Shown here: positions 7,625-12,413 of the stretch, piece after piece
Layout: each line of letters begins with the position of its first letter
Position numbering within the stretch: the first letter of the stretch is position 1
Assembly: GCA_023399035.1 (NCBI GenBank)
Contig: JAEWQX010000096.1
Location: 1 to 12,413 of the forward strand
Source of the DNA: Bacillota bacterium
Lineage (GTDB): Bacteria > Bacillota > Clostridia > Clostridiales > Clostridiaceae
Reading direction: 5' to 3'
Length of the DNA stretch: 12,413 nt
The notes under the pieces: model-generated
Databases searched by the model: none
Seen by the model: only the letters and a program-made list of their open reading frames with translations
Told to the model about the DNA's origin: nothing
Program-made: the position numbers and the translations under genes

Positions 7625-9064
7625 CTAATACTGTCCTGTTAATTCTCTGTACATATCAAGATATATTTGTGCTGATCTTTCCCAGCTGTTATTTGAATTC
7701 ATTGCATTTCTAATAAGAGCATTCCATCTCTTTTTATCTCTGTATATCCATAATGCATACTTTATTATATTTAGCAGTTCTTCAGAATTATAATTTCTAA
7801 AACTAAATCCATTGCCTCCTCCAGTATATTCATTGTATGGATTTACAGTATCTCTAAGTCCACCTGTTTCCCTTACTATAGGAATTGAACCATATCGTAG
7901 TGCTATTAACTGACCTAAACCACATGGCTCAAATGCTGATGGCATTAAGAACATATCACTTGAAGCATATATTTTATTAGCTAAAGTATTATCGAATTTA
8001 ATATTTGCAGATACTCTATTTCCATATGCATAATCTAACCATTTAAAATGATCTTCATACTTCCTATCTCCAGTTCCTAGGATTACAAGCTGAATATTTT
8101 CCTGTAACAATCTATCTGAAATATTAACTAATAAATCAATTCCCTTTTGGTCTGTCAATCTTGTTACCATTGCAATCATTGGAACACTTTCATCAACCCT
8201 CAACCCAAGTTCTTTTTGAAGTGCAATCTTATTTATTGCCTTGCTTGAAAATGAATTTATATCATAATTTCTGATAATCCTTCTATCTGTCTTAGGATTA
8301 AATTCATCATAATCTATACCATTTACAATGCCTCTTAATGCATACGACCTATCCCTTAATACCCCATCTAATCTATGACCATATTCAGGTGTCTGAATTT
8401 CACCTGCATAGCTATTACTTACAGTTGTAATAATATCTGAGTAGTAAAGTCCGCCTTTCATGAAGCTTACGCCTTCATCAAATTTTAAGCATGTATTTTC
8501 ATATAATTCTAAATCAAATCCAAACAATTCCGGCAGTATATTAGGATCAAATACTCCTTGGAATGCTATATTATGAATTGAATATACACATTTCATCCTC
8601 CAGTAGAAACTATCATATTTCTTATACTGAAATTTTAATAAAACAGGAATCATCCCTGTCTGCCAGTCATTACAGTGAATTAAATCTGGCTGCCAGTCTA
8701 TCTGTCTTAACATATCTAAAACTGCTCTGTCAAAAAACGCAAATCTCTCTGCGTCATCGTAAAATCCATATAATCCGTTACGATTAAAATATCTTTCATT
8801 ATCAAGTACATAATAGGTTACCCCATTATAAAAACATTCCCATACACCGCAGAATTGTTCTCTCCAGCCCACACGGACATTAAACCACTTTACAAACCTT
8901 AATTTATCTTTTACTTCCCAATTCAATTCTTTATATTTAGGTATAACTACCCTTACATCTGCATTTTTTTTAGCAAGTGCTTTAGGTAATGCCCCTGCAA
9001 CATCTCCAAGACCACCACTTTTAATAAAAGGACTTGCCTCAGACGCCACAAATAAAACTCTCAT
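7625..9064 (-). CDS. glgA: GlgA, ADP-glucose-dependent glycogen synthase
   Basis: GlgA transfers glucose from ADP-glucose to the non-reducing end of an alpha-1,4-glucan (GT5 family, GT-B fold, retaining). The 479-residue length is typical. The N-terminal domain starts MRVLFVASEASPFIKSGGLG with the substrate motif KSGGLGD (Lys15). HCNDWQTGM (130-138) and YSIHNIAFQG (161-170) follow. The C-terminal domain has the MVTRLTDQKGIDL block (299-311) and the catalytic motif FEPCGLGQ (378-385, Glu379), followed by ETGGLRDTV (399-407). All expected motifs are present. GAGGGGGAT gives a good ribosome binding site before the ATG. A 95-nt gap with a 13-bp hairpin separates it from glgB upstream, and 23 nt separate it from glgP downstream. 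Confidence 0.97.
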   Translation of the reverse strand: MRVLFVASEASPFIKSGGLGDVAGALPKALAKKNADVRVVIPKYKELNWEVKDKLRFVKWFNVRVGWREQFCGVWECFYNGVTYYVLDNERYFNRNGLYGFYDDAERFAFFDRAVLDMLRQIDWQPDLIHCNDWQTGMIPVLLKFQYKKYDSFYWRMKCVYSIHNIAFQGVFDPNILPELFGFDLELYENTCLKFDEGVSFMKGGLYYSDIITTVSNSYAGEIQTPEYGHRLDGVLRDRSYALRGIVNGIDYDEFNPKTDRRIIRNYDINSFSSKAINKIALQKELGLRVDESVPMIAMVTRLTDQKGIDLLVNISDRLLQENIQLVILGTGDRKYEDHFKWLDYAYGNRVSANIKFDNTLANKIYASSDMFLMPSAFEPCGLGQLIALRYGSIPIVRETGGLRDTVNPYNEYTGGGNGFSFRNYNSEELLNIIKYALWIYRDKKRWNALIRNAMNSNNSWERSAQIYLDMYRELTGQY

Positions 9065-9108
9065 TTCTTATCCCCCTCGCCTTATATCTTGTCTACAGCA
9101 TAATTACA

Positions 9109-9143
9109 GATTATTGATGATAAATTAGTAATCATCAATAATC
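9109..9143 (-). repeat. perfect 13-bp hairpin in the glgB-glgA gap
   Basis: GATTATTGATGAT (9109-9121) and its exact complement (9131-9143) flank a 9-nt loop. It begins 17 nt after the glgB stop codon. No U-run follows on the minus strand, so it is unlikely to be a strong terminator. It could protect the glgB 3' end, mark an RNA cleavage site, or reduce readthrough into glgA. The structure is seen; the role is inference. Confidence 0.75.
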
Positions 9144-9159
9144 CATAAATCTATACCAT

Positions 9160-11769
9160 TTATTTTTCTATAACTTCTTTTTCAACTTCTTTTGGTTCTT
9201 CTTTACTTTCACTTTTAATAATATCTTTTACCTTTAATACTAAAGTAGCCATTGGTGGCACTTTTATTTTTAATGAATATGGCTGATTTTGGAATGGTGC
9301 TTTTTCAGAAAATAGTGGTGTACCCATAACCTGTCCTGATCCACCATATTTAACATCGTCTGTGTTAAATAATTCTTCATACTCACCTAAGAATGGTACT
9401 CCAATCTGATAATCATAATAAACAATAGAAGTGAAGTTAACTACAAATACTAGCGTGTCTTCATCTTTCCTGCTTCGTCTTGCAAATATTAATATACTCT
9501 GCTCACTATTATCAGCTTCTATCCAGTTGAATCCTCTGCAATCATGATCTAATTCCCAGAATGCTTTATTATCAAGGTATAAATTATTTAAATCCTTAAA
9601 GAATAGATGAGTTTTTCTATTCATATCTAATGCTTCTATTAAATTCCACTCAAGCTGTTCATATTCTCTCCATTCAATTCCCTGAGCAAATTCACATCCC
9701 ATAAATGTAAGCTTCTTACCTGGATGACCCATCATATATCCCATGAAAGCTCTAAGTCCAGCAAATTTATTCCATTCATCTCCCCACATTTTTTCAATAA
9801 GAGATCCCTTGCCATGCACTACTTCATCATGAGAAAGTGGCAATAAGTAATTTTCTGCATAATTATACATCATTGCAAAAGTAACATTTCTGTGATTATG
9901 CTTTCTATATTTAGGATCGATCTTGACATACTCTAATGTATCATTCATCCATCCCATATTCCATTTCATATTAAATCCCAAACCATCTTTCATTGGTGGT
10001 TTTGTTATATTAGGCCACGCAGTTGATTCTTCTGCAACCATTAATGCTGTTGGATATTCAGCAAATACAGCTTGATTCAACTGTTTTAAGAAATCAATTG
10101 CTTCTAGATTTCCGTTTCCGCCATACTTATTAGGCTGCCATTCACCTGGTTGTCTGCTGTAATCAAGATATAAAATACTTGATACTGCATCAACCCTTAA
10201 TCCATCAATGTGGAATTCTCTAAACCAGTATAATGCATTTGATATTAAGTAACTCTGTACTTCAGGTCTTCCTAAGTCAAAGTTACATGTACCCCATCCC
10301 TTATTTTCAGCTCTCCATTCTTCCTGATATTCATAAGTAGCTGTACCATCAAATTTATAGAGTCCATGAGCATCCTTACAGAAATGTCCTGGAACCCAGT
10401 CCATTATTACCCCTATATTTTCTTCATGTAATTTATTTATTAATACTTTAAGTCCTTCAGGAGTTCCATACCTACTTGTTGGAGAATAATATGATGTTCC
10501 CTGATATCCCCATGAAGCATCTAATGGATGTTCAACAAGCGGCATTATTTCTACATGCGAATATCCCATTTCTTTTAAATACTTAGGTAATAATTCACTT
10601 ATTTCTTCATAAGTAAGAAATTCTCCATCTTTATTTCTTCTCCATGACCCTAAATGAATTTCATAAATGTTTAAAGGTTGCTCTAATACATTTATTTTCT
10701 TTCTCTCATCTATCCATTTTTTGTCATTCCAAGTAAATTCTTTAGGTATATATATAATAGATGCATTATTGGGTCTTACTTCACTAAATATTGCATATGG
10801 ATCTGACTTAAATTCACCTTGATTTCCTTGAGAATCTATTATGCAATATTTATACTTATCGCCTTCCTTAGGGCTCTTAAAGAATCCAACCCATATTCCA
10901 TTATCACTTATTTTCTTAAGCTTATATTCTTGACTTACTTGGAATCCATTGAAATCACCAACAACATATACCTCCTTTGCTCTAGGTGCCCATGTAGCAA
11001 ATTGAACTCCTATTTCATTATCTCTTGTTACAACGTGAGCTCCTAAAATTTCATAAGAGTTATAATTTTTACCTTGATGAAATAAATATTCATTAAAGCT
11101 TGTTATTTCAGTTTTATCAGCAAGCTTTTCAGTTTTTTCTAAAATTGCTTCTTTTTCTTTAGGTAATTCACTACTGATTATTACTGGTGGTTGTTCAGCT
11201 TCTGCTACTTTTACTTCTGATTTATTTTCTGAAACAGTTTCCTTAACAGCAACTTCTTTTACATCTTGAATTTCTTTAATATCAGCTGCTTTCAAATCTT
11301 TTTTATCCTCTTTTTCCTTATCAACTTTTGCTTCTTTAGATAATCTTAAAGTTTTAGTTGTTGCTTTTGCTGTCTTTTTAGCTGCTTTAGCTTTTGCTGC
11401 TGTCCTTCTAGTTGTTTTTGTCTTTTTTTCTTTTTGTACAACTGTATCATCTTTTATCTTCTCTTCAGATTTAACTGACTTCTTAGCATCTTTAGAATCA
11501 GATTTACTATCTATATTCAATTTTTCACTTTTATCACTCTCAATATCTTTTACTGAAGCCTTTTTATCAGTTTTCAATTCGGTTGCTGAACTTTCTTTGA
11601 CTTCCTTACCATCTGTTTTAGCTTTTACCTTAGAAGTCTTAGCTGTAGATTTTTTCTTAGTTGTTTTTGTTTTTTCCTTTGTAGAAGATGCTGAAGAATC
11701 TACTTTAGTTGTTGTTGCAACTTTAATTTCTGTAATAGTTTCACTGCTTCCATTAGGTTTATCTGACAT
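9160..11769 (-). CDS. glgB: GlgB, 1,4-alpha-glucan branching enzyme with a long lysine-rich N-terminal extension
   Basis: GlgB cuts alpha-1,4 chains and rejoins them as alpha-1,6 branches (GH13, with a CBM48 domain). At 869 residues it exceeds the usual 630-740. The enzyme proper starts near Phe225 (FNEYLFHQGKNYNSYEILGA). CBM48 spans about 235-330, the barrel about 360-740, and a C-terminal all-beta domain about 755-850. Catalytic motifs are intact: DWVPGHF (Asp457), GLRVDAVSS (Asp527, nucleophile), VAEEST (Glu580, acid/base) and LSHDEVVHG (His647, Asp648). Residues 1-224 are low complexity and described separately. A charged tail (848-869) ends the protein. The ATG follows GGGGGT (11778-11783) by 8 nt. 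There is no in-frame Met before residue 401, so the extension is not a mis-called start. It is the first gene of the operon. Confidence 0.96.
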   Translation of the reverse strand: MSDKPNGSSETITEIKVATTTKVDSSASSTKEKTKTTKKKSTAKTSKVKAKTDGKEVKESSATELKTDKKASVKDIESDKSEKLNIDSKSDSKDAKKSVKSEEKIKDDTVVQKEKKTKTTRRTAAKAKAAKKTAKATTKTLRLSKEAKVDKEKEDKKDLKAADIKEIQDVKEVAVKETVSENKSEVKVAEAEQPPVIISSELPKEKEAILEKTEKLADKTEITSFNEYLFHQGKNYNSYEILGAHVVTRDNEIGVQFATWAPRAKEVYVVGDFNGFQVSQEYKLKKISDNGIWVGFFKSPKEGDKYKYCIIDSQGNQGEFKSDPYAIFSEVRPNNASIIYIPKEFTWNDKKWIDERKKINVLEQPLNIYEIHLGSWRRNKDGEFLTYEEISELLPKYLKEMGYSHVEIMPLVEHPLDASWGYQGTSYYSPTSRYGTPEGLKVLINKLHEENIGVIMDWVPGHFCKDAHGLYKFDGTATYEYQEEWRAENKGWGTCNFDLGRPEVQSYLISNALYWFREFHIDGLRVDAVSSILYLDYSRQPGEWQPNKYGGNGNLEAIDFLKQLNQAVFAEYPTALMVAEESTAWPNITKPPMKDGLGFNMKWNMGWMNDTLEYVKIDPKYRKHNHRNVTFAMMYNYAENYLLPLSHDEVVHGKGSLIEKMWGDEWNKFAGLRAFMGYMMGHPGKKLTFMGCEFAQGIEWREYEQLEWNLIEALDMNRKTHLFFKDLNNLYLDNKAFWELDHDCRGFNWIEADNSEQSILIFARRSRKDEDTLVFVVNFTSIVYYDYQIGVPFLGEYEELFNTDDVKYGGSGQVMGTPLFSEKAPFQNQPYSLKIKVPPMATLVLKVKDIIKSESKEEPKEVEKEVIEK
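11098..11769 (-). other. lysine-rich, probably disordered N-terminal extension of GlgB (residues 1-224)
   Basis: About a quarter of the first 220 residues are lysine (55 by hand count), with much Thr, Ser, Ala, Glu and Asp. There is no Phe, Tyr, Trp, His or Cys before Phe225. Two basic zones stand out: residues 31-55 (for example TKTTKKKSTAKTSK) and 112-148, the latter with no acidic residue from 115 to 145 (RRTAAKAKAAKKTAKATTK). Between and after them lie mixed-charge Lys/Glu/Asp zones (57-111 and 149-220). The pattern resembles histone H1 tails and bacterial H1-like or AlgP-type tails. It has no hydrophobic signal segment. Disorder is inferred from composition, and the function is unknown. 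Confidence 0.85.
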
Positions 11770-11980
11770 TAATTCTTACCCCCATCCATATTAGTATCCC
11801 TCTCATAGTCTGTAACCTTTCCTCTGCATTTCCTTTATTTTTATTTTTAACTTATTTTTGCCTATAAATATATATTACCAAATTTTGTGAGATTTTTCAC
11901 TTCTTTTTATAATTTTCTATAAATTAAATTTTTAAACTCACACAAATTTAATAAATTTTGTATTTTTTAACCAACATCTC

Positions 11981-12069
11981 TTTATATCTTAAAACTATTT
12001 TGTAAAATATTCAATATTCTGTAATAATTTATAACGTTAACATTATTTTAAATTATTTATATCTTAAAA
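11981..12069 (-). repeat. exact 14-nt direct repeat upstream of glgB
   Basis: TTTTAAGATATAAA on the minus strand occurs at 11981-11994 and again at 12056-12069, 75 nt apart. Each copy contains a -10-like TATAAA but lacks a good -35 at normal spacing. The near-palindrome at 12029-12046 lies between them. AT-rich DNA raises the chance of such repeats, so function is uncertain. Confidence 0.45.
12029..12042 (-). promoter_or_regulatory. cre-like near-palindrome (possible CcpA site)
   Basis: The minus strand reads TGTTAACGTTATAA. It has the central CG and the leading TG of the Firmicute cre consensus (TGNAANCGNWWWCA) and differs at two fixed positions. It lies within a larger near-palindrome (12031-12046, one mismatched pair). 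Carbon-source control of glycogen genes by CcpA is plausible, but the match is imperfect and the promoter is not defined. Confidence 0.3.
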
Positions 12070-12093
12070 ATAATATTTATATTTTTTAACGCT

Positions 12094-12121
12094 AAAAAGG
12101 ATAGTTATTTCTAACTATCCT
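12094..12121 (-). terminator. intrinsic terminator of the upstream rRNA operon
   Basis: On the minus strand AGGATAGTTA (12112-12121) and TAACTATCCT (12098-12107) form a perfect 10-bp stem closed by a GAAA tetraloop, followed by a short T-run (12094-12098). It lies about 10 nt after the 5S gene, where the rRNA operon should end. The T-run is short (TTTTTAGC), so some readthrough toward glgB is possible. Confidence 0.9.
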
Positions 12122-12130
12122 CACTCTTAC

Positions 12131-12244
12131 CTGGCGACGTCCTACTCTTCCACACGGTCTCCCATGCAGTACCATCGGCGCTATAGACCTTAACTGTCCT
12201 GTTCGGAATGGGAAGGAGTGTTACCTCTATGCCATCACCACCAG
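12131..12244 (-). rRNA. 5S rRNA
   Basis: The minus strand shows the conserved 5S core (CATTCCGAACAGGACAGTTA, then GCGCCGATGGTACTGCATGG, then GAGAGTAGG-like AAGAGTAGGACG). The ends CTGGTGGTGA and CGTCGCCAG pair to form the terminal helix. The length is about 114 nt, with ends uncertain by a few bases. It is followed directly by the terminator and preceded by a 70-nt spacer after the 23S gene. Confidence 0.96.
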
Positions 12245-12314
12245 ATTATATTTAATTGAAAGATTTGTTCTTTCAAAATTGCACACAGTTCTTAATGTAT
12301 CTACAACTTATATT
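12245..12314 (-). other. 23S-5S spacer with a processing stem-loop
   Basis: This 70-nt spacer contains a perfect 8-bp stem (TTGAAAGA at 12256-12263 with TCTTTCAA at 12269-12276 on the plus strand, 5-nt loop). In transcript order CTGTGTGCAATTTTGAAAGA would also be complementary to the TCTTTGAAAATTGCACACAG-type sequence usual before clostridial 23S genes, forming the 23S processing stem. That partner lies outside the window, so this is inference. Confidence 0.55.
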
Positions 12315-12413
12315 TGGTCAAGCCCTCGACCTATTAGTATCAGTCAGCTAAATACGTTACCGCACTTACACCTCTGACCTATCAACCTTGTAGTCTTCAA
12401 GGGGTCTTACTAG
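12315..12413 (-). rRNA. 23S rRNA gene, 3' end only (runs off the right edge)
   Basis: The minus strand carries the conserved 23S 3' terminal region, including CCCCTTGAAGACTACAAGG, a GGTAACGTATTTAGCTGACT stretch, ACTAATAGGTCGAGG, and the final GGCTTGACCA. It is placed correctly before the 5S gene. Only the last 99 or so bases are present, and the mature 3' end at about 12315 is approximate. Confidence 0.95.

Larger units (their letters stand above)
11770..12093 (-). promoter_or_regulatory. AT-rich upstream region of glgB: promoter and leader expected here
   Basis: This 324-nt stretch separates the rRNA terminator from glgB and should hold the operon promoter, but no convincing sigma-A -35/-10 pair was found. 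Visible items are an exact 14-nt direct repeat (11981-11994 and 12056-12069), a near-palindrome at 12029-12046, and an imperfect long-range stem between about 11879-11890 and 11937-11949 (CTCACAAAATTT against AAATTTGTGTGAG in transcript order). Two tiny overlapping frames lie just before glgB. The lack of a clear sigma-A promoter may point to another sigma factor or an activator. Confidence 0.5.

Noticed and set aside
9109..9143. Terminator after glgB
   Set aside because: The hairpin is perfect but has no U-run after it, and glgA follows in the same direction without a clear promoter.
11098..11769. The glgB extension as a separate upstream gene or a mis-called start
   Set aside because: The frame is continuous into the enzyme with no stop and no usable internal start codon near the core, so it is a fused extension.
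11597..11794. Plus-strand 65-codon frame opposite the glgB start
   Set aside because: It is the antisense image of the lysine-rich glgB extension; its Val/Leu/Phe richness is the complement of Lys/Glu codons.

Overview
The window looks like a chromosomal segment of a low-GC Firmicute, most probably Clostridium sensu stricto. The evidence is the 5' end of a clostridial-type 16S rRNA gene, clostridial 5S and 23S sequence, very AT-rich spacers, strong AGGAGG-type ribosome binding sites and clostridial-type glycogen proteins. The species cannot be named from this.

Everything recognisable is on the minus strand, so transcription runs from high to low coordinates. From the right edge the order is: 3' end of a 23S rRNA gene (12315-12413), 5S rRNA (about 12131-12244), an intrinsic terminator (12094-12121), an AT-rich leader (11770-12093), six glycogen genes, a terminator (772-807), an AT-rich gap with no gene, tandem rRNA promoters (P1 300-328, P2 208-236), a pre-16S leader, and the first 66 nt of the next 16S gene. 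A complete glycogen operon thus sits between two co-directional rRNA operons. No tRNA, IS element, CRISPR or phage gene is visible.

The operon reads glgB (branching enzyme), glgA (ADP-glucose glycogen synthase), glgP (phosphorylase), an unnamed GH13 protein, glgC (ADP-glucose pyrophosphorylase), glgD (GlgC paralogue). Together they make ADP-glucose (GlgC/GlgD), polymerise it (GlgA), branch it (GlgB) and release glucose-1-phosphate (GlgP). Gaps are 11-23 nt within glgA-glgP-GH13 and within glgC-glgD. The two longer gaps, glgB-glgA and GH13-glgC, each hold a perfect inverted repeat, which suggests three expression modules.

Two protein features stand out. First, the GH13 protein keeps the fold signatures of a neopullulanase-like enzyme but has lost the catalytic nucleophile (Asp to Asn), the acid/base (Glu to Asp) and two substrate-site histidines, so it looks like a pseudoenzyme. 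Second, GlgB carries an N-terminal extension of about 224 residues that is roughly a quarter lysine, has no aromatic residues, His or Cys, and contains a histone-H1-like basic patch. With GlgD, itself a degenerate GlgC paralogue, the operon appears to contain two non-catalytic homologues beside active enzymes.
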